64,000 nt of DNA from Lumbricus rubellus (taxonomy: Eukaryota; Annelida; Clitellata; Crassiclitellata; Lumbricidae). The notes under the pieces are model-generated. The model saw nothing but the letters and a program-made list of their open reading frames with translations. It did no database searches and had not been told where the DNA came from. The stretch is taken from contig OX243825.1 of the NCBI GenBank assembly GCA_945859605.1, positions 30,447,829 to 30,511,828 of the forward strand, read 5' to 3'. A program made the translations under genes and the position numbers. Below are positions 21,550-32,110 of this stretch, one piece after another (within the stretch, counting starts at the first letter, position 1; every line of letters starts with the position of its first letter).

Positions 21550-24500
21550 GGTTAAACCGTAGTTTACGTTGTTTAATTATTTGGCCAAAAAGTGACGTTG
21601 TTAATTATTTGCATGTGTATAAATGATATACAAGTAATTTCTGGTGTCACGACAACTGGTTCACAGACAACTGGTTCAACGACAACTGGTTCATGGACAA
21701 CTGGTTCACGACAACTGGTTCACGACAGCTGGTTCACCGACAATTCGTTCACCGACAACTGGTTCACGACCAAATATTCACGGCCATTTTTTTAGGTTCC
21801 ACGACAACTGGTTCACCGACAACTGGTTCAACGACAACTGGTTCACGGACAATTCGTTCACCGAAAGCTGGTTCACGGCAAATGTTACACGACAATATTA
21901 CTGGAGCTGGATAGATGAAAATCTTCTTAATTAAATTGGAGCTGGATGGTGAAAGCGTTCTTGCTTAAACTGGAGATAGATGATGAAAATCTTCTTAATT
22001 AAATTGGAGCTGATAGATGAAAATGTTCATGGTTAAATTGAAGCTGGATCTATGAAAATAATCTAGATTTAGCTGAAGCTGGATTGATGAAAATCTTTTA
22101 AATTAAACTGGAGCTGGGTTATGAAAATCTTCCTAATTAAATTGGAGCTGGATGATGAAAATCTTCTTAATTAAGTCGGAGCTGGATAGATAAAAATGTT
22201 CTTGAATAAATTGAAGCTGGATTGGTGATTTATTTCAAAACGATAAACACGTGATCCAGCTTCCATTTCTTAAGCGTTTTATAATTCATCCAGCATCCAC
22301 TTCAAACATATGAAATAAGTTTATCCTGCTTCTATTTTAGATCGATAAACCGTCATCCAGCTTCCGTTTCTTAAGCATTTCATTATTCATCCAGCTTATA
22401 TTTTAGATATATAAAAACTTTCATCCCGCTTCCATTTCAGATCGATAAAAACGTGATGCTACTTCCGTTTCTTAAGCATTTCATTATTCATCCAGCTTCT
22501 ATTCTCCATATAAAGAAATTCATGTAGCTTCCGTTTCTTAGGCGTTTCATCTTTCATCCAGCTTCTATTTTAGACATATAAAACCTTCATCCAGCTTCTA
22601 TTTAAAATCGAAAGATCCGTCATTTAGCTTCCATTTCTCAAGCGTTTTATAATTCATACAGCTTCTGTTTAAGACAAAAAACCTTCATCCAGCTTCCATT
22701 TTACATCGATAAAACCGTGATCCAGCTTCCATTTCTGATCGATAAAACCGTCATCCACCTTTCGTTTCTTAAGCGTTTCATCATTCATCCAGCTTCTGTT
22801 TTAAAGATATAAAAAAATTCATCCTGCTTCCATTTAAGATATGCAGACATCTTAATCCAGCTTCCATTTCTTAAGCGTATTATTGTCAACCCAGCTTCTA
22901 TTTCACTAACACAGAATTTTCATCCAGCTTCCATTTCAGGAATAAAGACAACTTAATACAGCTTCCATTTCTTAAACGTGTTATTGTCAGCCCAGCTTCC
23001 ATTTAGGTAATGGCAGCTGAATGAAGGTATTTTTGGATCCTAAATAGAAGCTGGATTGTAGAGAAAACTCTAAAAAAATAGAAGCTAGATTTATAAAAAA
23101 GAACAATAGAGAAATTGAAGCTCGATGAAGGTATTTTAGATCAGAAATGGAAGCTTGATTTATTAAACAACCATAGAGAAATGAAAGCTGGATGAAGGTT
23201 CTATGTGGGTGAAATAGAAGCGGGAATGATGAAAACCCGAATGAGAAATAGAAGCTGAATAAAGGTATCTATAGATCTGAAATAGGAGCTGGAATGAGGA
23301 AAAATGCCAAAAAGATGGAAGCTGGATTAAGTTGTCTGTATATCTTAAATGGAAGCTGGATGAAGATTTTTTATGTCTAAAATAGAAGCTGGATGAATGA
23401 TGAAACGCTTAAGAAACGGAAGCTGGATGAAGGTTTTTTATATGTGAAACAGAAGCTGGATGAATACTGAAATGCTTAAGAAACGGCAGAAGGTACACGT
23501 TTTTATCGATCTGAAATCGAAGCGGGATGAAAGTTTTTATATGTCTAAAATAAAAGCTGGATGAATAATGAAACGCTTGAGAAACGAACGCTCGATAACG
23601 GTTTATCGATCTGAAATAGAAGCGGGATGAAATTATTTCATATGCTTGAAATGGAAGCTGGATGAAATATAAAACGCTTAAGAAATGGAAGCTGGATCAC
23701 ATTTCTATCCATATGAAATAAATCCAGCTTCGAGTTAATCATGAACATTTTCATCTAACACCTCCAACATAAATACATGTATTTAAGATTTTCATCATCC
23801 AGCTCCAATTTAATTAGAAAGATTTTCATCAATCCAGCTCCAGTTTAAGCAAGAATATTTTCATCAATCCAGCTTCTAGTTAATCATGAACATTTTCATC
23901 TACCCAGCTTCAATTTCATTAAGAAGATTTTCATCATCCTGCTCCCATATTATTACGAATATTTTCATCAATCCAGCTACTGTTTAATTCAGAACATTTT
24001 CTTCAATCCAGCTACAGTTTAATTAAGGAGATTTTCATCAATCTGCTCCCATATTATTAATAAGATTTTCATCAATCCAGCTCCAGTTTACGAAAGAATA
24101 CTTTCATCCATCCAGCTCCAATTTAAGCAGGAAAATTTTATTAATGCAGCGTCCATTTCAGTCTAACTGATTTTGTATCAATCTCACTTCTATTTAGGCT
24201 TACAGAGAATTATTTTCTTCAATGCCACTTGTGTACCACAAATAGAACCGTTTTCGATTAATCACAGGTTATTTTCATCAATGCAACTTCTCTTTTAATG
24301 GCTGTAACCAGGGACATTTGGTCGTGAACGATTTGTCGGTGAACCAATTGTCGTGAACCAGTTGTCGTGAACCAGTTGTCGTGAACCAGTTGTCCGTGAA
24401 CCAGTTGTCGTTGAACCAGTTGTCTGTGAACCAGTTGTCGTGGAACCGTAATTTCTGGATCGCCAGGTTCAATCCAGCTTCCATTTCAACTATAAATATG

Positions 24501-24978
24501 CCTTTATCCAGCTTCCATTTCAACTATAAATATGCCTTTATCCAGCTTCCATTTCAGGTATAAAATGCCTTTATCCAGGTTCTACTTCTCAAGCGTTTTT
24601 CATCAATCCAGCTTCATTTTCTGCAGAATGACTACACTAACCCTAAAACTAACCCTAACCGACCCTCACGACGCCTAACCTGAGCCCTAACCGACCCTCA
24701 TGCGTAAAATCCCGCTTCTATTTCGTCACTAAATATTTGTCATCGAATGTAAGAAATTGGTTGTCGGATAAAAAAGTACCGTTTTTTCGTCAATCCAGCT
24801 TCCATCTTCTCGCGTTTTCGGTTTATATTGCTACTTCCGGTTGCGAATGTTCAGAAATTGGAATAGCGCGTTTTATGGCGCGTTACATTCATGATTTTAG
24901 GCGTTTATTAATTAAACAACGTAAAGTACGGGATATCGATAATGGAAATAATTAAACAACGTAAACTACGGTTTAACC
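21550..24978. mobile_element. Middle nested element, GGTTAAACCGTAGTTTACG ends, 8-bp TSD
   Basis: Inverted ends GGTTAAACCGTAGTTTACG / CGTAAACTACGGTTTAACC and a perfect 8-bp duplication CATATATA (21542-21549, 24979-24986). Without the foldback inside it, it would be about 600 bp. The uninterrupted sister copy is 31099-31686. It belongs with the GGTAAAC-ended family. Confidence 0.93.
21643..24447. mobile_element. Inner foldback element, 2.8 kb, 9-bp TSD
   Basis: Starts GGTGTCACGACAACTGG and ends CCAGTTGTCGTGGAACC, with a perfect 9-bp duplication GTAATTTCT (21634-21642, 24448-24456). The empty site is seen at about 31180-31190. The terminal arms carry the 15-bp iteron CGACAACTGGTTCAC. The interior (21900-24300) is about 2.4 kb of minisatellite whose orientation switches three times: GGAGCTGGAT to about 22235, ATCCAGCTTC to about 23010, GAAGCTGGAT to about 23705, then ATCCAGCTCC. 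It can form a very long hairpin. Confidence 0.95.
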
Positions 24979-25444
24979 CATATATATTCTTGTAGATTTT
25001 TATGCGTAATTTTCATGTATAATATACGATTATAAACCTGAACTATTCTAACAATTTCAACTGTGATGTCTAAATGTATGGATATTCACCTTAGCATAGG
25101 CCTATTCTTATATTTTTGCATCATTTTAGGTGATGGTATCATAGACCGGGGGGGGTAATGTCCTACCTTGGGGGGGATAATGTCCGGGGGGGCTTTTGTC
25201 CGGGGGGGATAATGTCCGGGGGGGATAATGTCCGGGGGGGATAATGTCCGTTTCCCGTAGCACCTACTGCATGACTCCTAATTATAATGACTAAGTGACA
25301 GTAGCCTACAATATATTTTCATTTATTAATATTTAGACACGAAAATGCATGACATTAAAATGGGCATCTTGCCCCATGCATGGGGCAAAAGGCCCATGTG
25401 TGGGCCTCTTACCCCAACGACACAAACATATGTGCATATCCAAT

Positions 25445-26060
25445 GAAATTTCAAACGCTTTATTCATTCATTCATTATTAGAATTTATATAGCGCCTCTT
25501 CAAGAAACTACTCAGAGTCGCTCCCAGCCCAGCCACGACTAAAGAAAAATATTTGAGAAATAAAGATTGACTGGTCAGGTGGAGGAGATGGAGGTTTGGG
25601 GAAAGGTCATTCCAGGTTGACGGCCCCACAACCGAGAAGGTTCGGCGCTGTCTGGTAGCTAAGCGAGCCCGTGGAACAGGCAGTTGTCCCTTCGCAGCGG
25701 AGCGAAGGGCCCGACGCGCTTCAATGTCAAAGACTGGGCGACAGAGGACGCGCAGATAAGATGGAGCACAACCAAGAATACAGCGAGAAACAAGGGCAGC
25801 AATGCGGTAATGGATGCGTTGAGCTATTGGCAACCAGTGCAGCACATCACGCGTGTAAGCAGAGACAGACGAAAATTTAGGAATTCGTCCGATGAGGCGG
25901 GCAGCAGAGCGCAGAACCCGATCTAACCGCCCCAGAACCCCAACAACGATTGAGCAGCAATCATGGTCGATACGACTGGTTACAAAGGTATGAACAAGTA
26001 CAACTAGCGCATCATGAGAGAGAGAGAGCGAGCAATCACTCGGAGCTGACGAAGCATGCT
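25445..26060 (-). pseudogene. LINE (L2/CR1-like) ORF2 3' fragment
   Basis: The minus strand encodes SRIDHDCC, LGRLDRVLRSAARLIGR, VLHWLPIAQRIHYRIA, LGCAPSYLR and RTFSVVGPSTWNDL, the canonical C-terminus of L2/CR1-type reverse-transcriptase proteins. A TGAA tetranucleotide tail follows at 25458-25478, as L2-type elements have. It is 5'-truncated, with a deletion near SIVVGVLG. Close relatives lie at 35450-36104 and 49540-50420. Confidence 0.85.
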
Positions 26061-27060
26061 TTAATATTTATTATTCACAACGTATAGGCTACCTGGTACG
26101 TAAACAGATTTAGGCCTACTGCTTTTAGTATAGACCTCTTTCATGCTATATATGGACTTAGCAGTTTCACTTTTTGCTTTAAGCAAAGCATGGTTTCACA
26201 AGGTCTATTTTGAGAAAACTGAATTGTCGGTCCACATAAGGAGGGTTAGACGAACTAAAAAAAGAACTAGTCACTAGCACTCCAGTACGCTACTTGACCA
26301 ACGAAACAGCTTCATGTAACTGCTTTATAAGCTTTCTGTAGGAGTGCTGGCTGCCATTGCTACAGCCTACAGGATGCTGATAAATTTGAGACATGAACAT
26401 TATTACTATGATATGGTGCGTGTAAGCAATTCAATTACAAATTTGAACATTTTTGCATATAAATACATTAAAGCATGCCATTTTTTGTAAATATTTTGCC
26501 TATAAATTTTATTTTAAATTATTCTGAGTGCACATTATTTATATGTTCTCTTAACTCGACTGTATTGACAGTCTTGAGTGATATGACCTGCACAAAATTA
26601 CTATGTAAATCTTCATGTAGCCTACCCAGTAGTATCCACTCGTGCCTAGCGTCCACAAAATGGGACGCTTAAAAAATGTGCTTCCAAATCATCAAAAGCT
26701 AAAATGTTGCAGAGTTTTTTTAGATATATTGTCCAAACTCATCATTTGCAACAAACTTTTTATATTTCAATCTGATTTTGAAAAATCAGGCACTGATGGG
26801 TTAATGACACTTAAAATTAACTTGGCATGCTACGAAAGGCTGATTAAGGAAACAAGGTTTTTAAGTTTAAAACGCATTTGAAGATGTAACGGAAGTCAAA
26901 TTATGTTTCGTATCCATTTTTGTCGTTTTTCCGCCTTCTTTTTCTCGAGATAAAACGACTTTTTTTCGGTTTTTATTTCGTTACCATCATTTTTTACATC
27001 TATTAACTGAAGTCTTCAGTACTTAGACTTACAGACTGTTGAAACTTTTGGGCATTCTAC
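26061..27060. other. Intergenic, no gene seen
   Basis: AT-rich, with TAGGCTA-type motifs at about 26080, 26110 and 26610. A 79-residue plus-strand frame at 26642-26881 has no recognisable domain, and I do not call it. Confidence 0.5.
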
Positions 27061-27344
27061 TCTAGGTAGCCGTCTTGAAACAAATCAGTAAAAACGCCAT
27101 GCATAATTATTGTACAATAGGCCTAACGGTAAAAACAGACACAAATTCAATTTTGTTGTAAATCCATCTGTTGTCATTTAGACCAAAACAAAACGAGCTA
27201 GTTCGGCATCCTTATATGCGCTCATTAATGCATCCAGTTGTTAAACAACGTAAATAATTTTATACGAAAAAAGGAAAGTTTGGAGCAAAAGAAAGTTTTG
27301 AAACATACACAGGCCTACATTTAAATTCAAAATAAAACGGCCTG

Positions 27345-29450
27345 CTAATCAAGGCTATTCTGCTCTGCATCATCAGCTTGCGGAATGTAGCTTAAAAGAC
27401 GGATTTCGAATAGTTCAAGAAACGTGTCCCTTCGAGGATCGTCCAAATAGTGCTGATAGCAATGTTCCAAAAATTCCTTTTCTAAATTAAACAGTTCAGC
27501 GCAGAATCCACAGCCATAAGGTTTAGGACTAAAGTGACTTTCAGAGCAAAAGTTGTCATTTGGACTTAGGATTCTACTCGGCTTGGGTGAAAGTTTACGA
27601 ATGTGTTCGGATTCCAACAATCCTTTTCCTTGAACATTGGATGTTTTCGTATTTTTTTCACAGAATTCACTGTTGTATGCTTTTCCGACAACCTGTGTTC
27701 CCATGTGATTTTTTAGATTGCTACTCGACACATGTGGCTTGGAAGTAAGATCGCATCTCCTTGGTATTTCTCTGGTGTGAGTTTTAGCATGACGCCCCAG
27801 ATGACTGTTGGGAGCAAATGCTTCCTGACGAACAAAGTACTTGCCTGATGTCTCTGCAGAATGCGTTTTTGCATGGCGATATAGACTGCAGCTCCAAGCA
27901 TATGCTTTACTGCATAAATTGCACTTGAACGGTTTTTCTATGGAGTGGGTCGTCAGATGACTTGAAAGATTGCCACTGCGTGTAAATGTTTTCGTGGATA
28001 AATTGCACTTAAATGGCTTTTTTCCACCGTGGGTACTTGCGTTGCTTTCCATATGTTGTTTAAGTGGCAATTCTTTGTGACATTGGTTGAATTTGTATGG
28101 CATGTCTCTGGTGTGACATCGTTCATGGTATTTCTGAATTCGCTTAACTCGAAATGCTTTCGCACAATGACTGCATCTGTACGGTATCTCTCCAGTGTGA
28201 ATTCCTGCGTGATCTTCCAGATTTTGTTTCACTGGAAATGCTTTGGGACAAAGATCGCATATGTAAGGCTTCTCTCCAGTGTGGGTTCTTTGATGGCTCT
28301 TCAGACAATTTTTCCTTGTAAATGCCTTGGAACAAAGAGTGCATTCGAATGGCTTCTCTCCAGTGTGGCGTCTTTCATGGTATTTCAGATCATGCTTGAC
28401 TCGAAATGCTTTTGCACACTGATTGCATCTGTAAGGTTTCTCTCCAGTGTGAATTTTTCCATGGTTTTTGAGAGTTTGTCTCAGTTTAAATGCGTTGGGG
28501 CAAAGGTTGCATTTGTAAGGCTTTTCTCCAGTGTGACTTCTTTGATGGCATTCCAGATGATCTTTCCTTGTAAATGCTCTGGGACAAAAACTGCACACAT
28601 ACGGCTTCTCTCCAGTGTGAATTCTTCCATGATATTGAAGACGTTGTTTCACTGGAAATTCTTTAGGACAAAGATGGCATTTGTATGGCTTCTCTCCAGT
28701 GTGGGTTCTTTCATGGCATTTCAGAGAAGCTTTAATTGAAAATGCCTTGGAACAAAGAGTGCATTCGAATGGTTTCTCTCCAGTGTGAATTCTTCCATGA
28801 TGTTTAAGACTTTGTTTCGATGGAAATTCTTTAGGACAAAGATTGCATTTGTATGGCTTCTCTCCAGTGTGTGTTCTTTCATGACGTTTCAGATAAGCTT
28901 TAATTGAAAATGCCTTGGGACAAAGAGTGCATTCGAATGGGTTCTCTCCAGTGTGAATTCTTCCATGGTCTTCCAGAATTTGTTTAAGTTGAAATGCTTT
29001 CGGGCAAAGATTGCATTTGTAAGGCTTCTCTCCAGTGTGACTTCTTTGATGGTATTCCAGATGATCTTTCCTTGTAAATACTCTGGGACAAAAACTGCAC
29101 ACGTATGGCTCTCCAGTGTGAATTCTTCCATGATGTTTAAGACTTTGTTTCAATGGAAATTCCTTAGGGCAAAGATGGCATTTGTAAGGCTTTTCTCCAG
29201 TGTGTGTTCTTTGATGGCATTTCAGATTATCTTTTCTTGTAAATGCTTTACGACAAAGAGTGCACTCGAATGGCTTCACTCCAGTGTGAGTTCTTTCATG
29301 GTCTTCCAGATTTTGTTTCAGTTGAAATGCTTTGGGGCAAAGATGACACTTGAATCGCTTCTCTCGGGTGTGGCTTTTTCTTTTGTATGGCAGATGTCGT
29401 TTCTGTGTATATGTTTTGACACTTATTGCATTTCCATGCTTACTCTCCAT
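27345..29450 (-). CDS. C2H2 zinc-finger protein E, about 20 fingers plus atypical C-terminal finger
   Basis: An open frame of 701 residues, the longest in the window. It starts MESKHGNAISVK, a leader shared with K, which supports this ATG. Fingers begin at residue 33. The first 15 are canonical, 16 and 17 are degenerate, 18 is intact, and 19-20 are degenerate. Fingers alternate between FECTLC, YKCHLCPKEF, YVCSFCPR and YKCNLC types. Fingers 2-5 and 8-11 repeat as a four-finger block, a recent internal duplication. One linker, between fingers 3 and 4, has lost its Lys (TGEPY). The protein ends with the terminal finger (YGCGFC ... LEHC) and DTFLELFEIRLLSY, then an acidic extension. No KRAB, SCAN or BTB domain is visible. 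Probably a working nuclear factor. Confidence 0.92.
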   Translation of the reverse strand: MESKHGNAISVKTYTQKRHLPYKRKSHTREKRFKCHLCPKAFQLKQNLEDHERTHTGVKPFECTLCRKAFTRKDNLKCHQRTHTGEKPYKCHLCPKEFPLKQSLKHHGRIHTGEPYVCSFCPRVFTRKDHLEYHQRSHTGEKPYKCNLCPKAFQLKQILEDHGRIHTGENPFECTLCPKAFSIKAYLKRHERTHTGEKPYKCNLCPKEFPSKQSLKHHGRIHTGEKPFECTLCSKAFSIKASLKCHERTHTGEKPYKCHLCPKEFPVKQRLQYHGRIHTGEKPYVCSFCPRAFTRKDHLECHQRSHTGEKPYKCNLCPNAFKLRQTLKNHGKIHTGEKPYRCNQCAKAFRVKHDLKYHERRHTGEKPFECTLCSKAFTRKNCLKSHQRTHTGEKPYICDLCPKAFPVKQNLEDHAGIHTGEIPYRCSHCAKAFRVKRIQKYHERCHTRDMPYKFNQCHKELPLKQHMESNASTHGGKKPFKCNLSTKTFTRSGNLSSHLTTHSIEKPFKCNLCSKAYAWSCSLYRHAKTHSAETSGKYFVRQEAFAPNSHLGRHAKTHTREIPRRCDLTSKPHVSSSNLKNHMGTQVVGKAYNSEFCEKNTKTSNVQGKGLLESEHIRKLSPKPSRILSPNDNFCSESHFSPKPYGCGFCAELFNLEKEFLEHCYQHYLDDPRRDTFLELFEIRLLSYIPQADDAEQNSLD

Positions 29451-29475
29451 AATGAGTTAGGCATCAGTGTTAGTT

Positions 29476-29496
29476 CTAATAAAAAATTTCTTGCAT
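29476..29496 (-). promoter_or_regulatory. Conserved upstream mini-ORF before ZNF E
   Basis: Seven codons, MQEIFY then TAG, aligned with the MQE mini-ORFs upstream of B and K. A pyrimidine-rich TTTTTCTCTGTTGAAG just upstream could be a splice acceptor, so the region may be the start of the last exon. Confidence 0.35.
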
Positions 29497-29735
29497 TGTC
29501 AGATCTTCAACAGAGAAAAAGGATTCTTAATTATATTTCAACGCTATCTTTGTAGTTGAAAGCGGATCAAATTGGATTCAGAATCTCAAACTGTTCATGT
29601 GGTCACTACAATCGGTTTTAACGAGCATATTTTAAACGTTGAAAATGTGCCTGAAATTTCTTATTGAACAGAAACTGTGGTAAAAATGGTAAAGGTGATT
29701 AATGATTATATTACAATTACAATTGTGGAAAATCA

Positions 29736-30496
29736 GGCAAAACTCCGAACGGCGGTCCCAAATTAAAATATATAGTCTATAGGCCTATCGTCAAATGTTG
29801 TTATTGTCACACAACAACTGGGAACGGCGGTCCCAAATGATAAAATTAAAGAAATCGATAGGCTATCTCCTGAGAAAGTTTTAAACATGGTGTGTGGTGA
29901 AATAGAAGGTGGATTGATGAAAATCGTTTGATTGATGGACGCTTGATAAAAGAAAGCTGGATAAACGGCATTCCAGCTTAAATGGAAGCTGGATACATGC
30001 TGAAATAGATCACTGAAATCAACAATCCAGTTTCTATTTCTCAAGTTTAATTTTCGTCAATCCAGTTTCTATTTCCCCTATAAAGACGGTAAAGACCCTT
30101 CATCCAGCATCCATTTCGCAAGCGTTTTAATTAATCCATCTCCCATTTAACTTAGGCTATTATGACCATCATCCAGGTTCTAGTTCTCAACCGTTCAATT
30201 CATCAATCCAGCTTCTATTTCAGATCTAAAAATACCTTCATCCAGCTTATATTTCACTTGCGTTTTTTTATCAATCAACCTTCATTTCACCTGTAAAAGG
30301 TCCTCATCCAGCTTCCATTTCTCAAGTGCTTTCTCATTATTCCGGCTTCTATTTCGGTGGACCAGCTGGTCGTTTTATAAGTGTGGAGTGCAAAAGAAAC
30401 CGTTTCTATGTGCCCATCCAATACACCGCACTATTACGACACGTCATTTTGATTCACTTAATGTTATAATTTGGGACCGCCGTTCGGAGTTTTGCC
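29736..30496. mobile_element. MITE with GGC...GCC ends, 8-bp TSD
   Basis: 761 bp with ends GGCAAAACTCCGAACGGCGG / complement, then GTCCCAAATT, and a perfect 8-bp duplication GAAAATCA (29728-29735, 30497-30504). The paralogous flank of D at about 16480 lacks it. Inside are a second TIR-like segment (29816: CTGGGAACGGCGGTCCC) and the ATCCAGCTTC minisatellite. Sisters lie at 38344 and 58443. The superfamily is uncertain: 8-bp TSDs occur in hAT, Merlin and others. Confidence 0.9.
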
Positions 30497-30815
30497 GAAA
30501 ATCAACGGAGAAAGAACAATAGTGGTAAAAAGTGATAAACAGGAGAATAATTATATTTACGAAACAAAAAACTGTGCAAGATTTAGGATGAATTCTTTAA
30601 ATTTAAGGAAACAGACTACGAATGTGGATGGATGAAAATGGGCACCAAGAATTGTTTAGGCCTACATGCAAATCTTTAAATTGACAACACAATTGGAAGG
30701 ACCGGAAAGATTAAACATGACAAACTTTTGACCAAATCGAAAAAAAATAATGAGCCATTTCTAACCACTCATCAAACATATATTAAAAAAATACTTTTAC
30801 CTAGGCTTAAGCTAC

Positions 30816-32014
30816 TTAAAACTGTATTTTAGCGTATTTTATTCTCTCAAAATCGATATCATGTATTTTAGCGTATTTTATTATTTAGCGTATGTATTTA
30901 CATATTTCGTTGACGAAATCGTTATAACTGTTCATTTTCTTTTGAAAAGTATGTTGAAAGCTGGATTGGTGAAAACTTCTTGGTGAAATAGAAGCTGAAT
31001 TGATGAGAAAACACTTGAGAAATGGAAGGTGGATTAAGGTATCTAATGGCTGACATAGCAGCTGGATGGACAAAAATAACGCCCGAGATATGGAAACGGG
31101 TTAAACCGTAGTTTACGTTGATTAATTATTTTCACTTTACCCCACGTTGATAAATTATTTGGCTATTGCTATTGATATACAAGTAATTTCTGGATCGCCA
31201 GGTTCAATCCAGCTTCCATTTCAACTATAAATATGCCTTTATCCAGCTTCCATTTCAGGTATAAAATGCCTTTATCCAGGTCCTACTTCTCAAGCGTTTT
31301 TCATCAATCCAGCTTCATTTTCAGCAGAATGACTACACTAACCCTAAAACTAACCCTAACCGACCCTCACGACGCCTAACCTGAGCCCTAACCGACCCTC
31401 ATGCGTAAAATCCCGCTTCTATTTCGTCACTAAATATTTGTCATCGAATGTAAGAAATTGGTTGTCGGATAAAAAAAAGTACGGTTTTTTCGTCAATCCA
31501 GCTTCCATCTTTTCGCGTTTTCGGTTTATATTGCTACTTCCGGTTGCGAATGTTCAGAAATTGTAATAGCACGCTTTATGGCGCGTTATATTCGTGATTT
31601 TAGGCGTTTATTAATTAATCAACGTAAACTACGGGATATCGATAATGAAAATAATTAATCAACGTAAACTAGGCTACGGTTTAACCTGGAAACGGAACTG
31701 ATGAAACGATTGCCTGAGAAATAGAAGTTGGATTGATCAAAATTATTTCCCTTAAATAGAAGCCGGTTGCTGAACAGATAATGAAATGAGAGCTTGGCTG
31801 ATGACAAATAATTGTTATTTAACTAGAATCAGGATTGATGAAAAAAATTGTTGCTGCAACAGAAGCTGGATTGCCGACAGTTATACATGCCAAATTAGAA
31901 GTCGGATTGATGAAAATACCCGCGGAAGTTCGAAAACGCACACAAACAATAAAATACGCTATTTATTTTGACCTAAGCGGTTTCGAATAAAATACGCTAA
32001 AATACAGTTTTACC
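30816..32014. mobile_element. TATTTTAGCG-armed MITE containing a nested MITE
   Basis: The left arm TTAAAACTGTATTTTAGCG and right arm CGCTAAAATACAGTTTTACC match the 19458 element. GCTAC flanks both sides (30811-30815, 32015-32019). The left terminal GGT seems to have been lost together with the rest of the duplication. The inner element 31099-31686 is nested in it. The remainder is GAAGCTGGAT-type minisatellite. Confidence 0.75.
31099..31686. mobile_element. Nested MITE, GGTTAAACC ends, 8-bp TSD (empty-site copy)
   Basis: 588 bp with inverted ends GGTTAAACCGTAGTTTACG and complement, flanked by TGGAAACG (31091-31098, 31687-31694). It is the same family as 21550-24978 but without the 2.8-kb foldback. 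Its TACAAGTAATTTCTGGATC at about 31178 is the intact target. The right TIR carries TAGGCTA (31670-31676) where the other copy has TA. Confidence 0.93.
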
Positions 32015-32070
32015 GCTACGGTATGACACGGAACAATTTTTTAAAAGAAACGTTAACGAGGTTGACTTAG

Positions 32071-32110
32071 AACGAAAGGCGCGAATCACGTGACAATGGC
32101 TATTCCAGAG
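32071..32110 (-). promoter_or_regulatory. Putative ZNF promoter block (upstream of E)
   Basis: GGCGCGAA (32078-32085, E2F-like) runs directly into TCACGTGAC (32086-32094, E-box) and then GGCTATTCCAG. This is the best-preserved version of the block. MITE insertions now separate it from gene E. Confidence 0.5.

Larger units (their letters stand above)
21054..25256. mobile_element. Outer foldback element with GGACATTATCCCCCCC iterons, 9-bp TSD
   Basis: Flanked by a perfect 9-bp duplication GTAGCACCT (21045-21053, 25257-25265). The left arm (21061-21181) repeats GGACATTATCCCCCCC about seven times with small variants. The right arm (25146-25250) repeats the complement about six times. Total span is 4203 bp, most of which is a second element inserted inside it (21550-24978). 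No transposase is seen. Confidence 0.92.

Noticed and set aside
21592..21934. Frames rich in TTGSWTTGS or NWFTDNWF
   Set aside because: Translations of the 15-bp foldback iterons in different frames (15 is a multiple of 3, so the array stays open).
20953..25440. A fourth, outermost transposon around the nested set (GGGGAGAGCGGTGCAAG left, GCATCTTGCCCC right)
   Set aside because: The ends are only loosely complementary and I could not find a matching target duplication, so I did not annotate it.
28029..28739. Long plus-strand frame (236 residues) opposite ZNF E, and similar ones opposite B, D, J and K
   Set aside because: These are antisense readings of the 84-bp finger repeat. They repeat every 28 residues and have no domain of their own.
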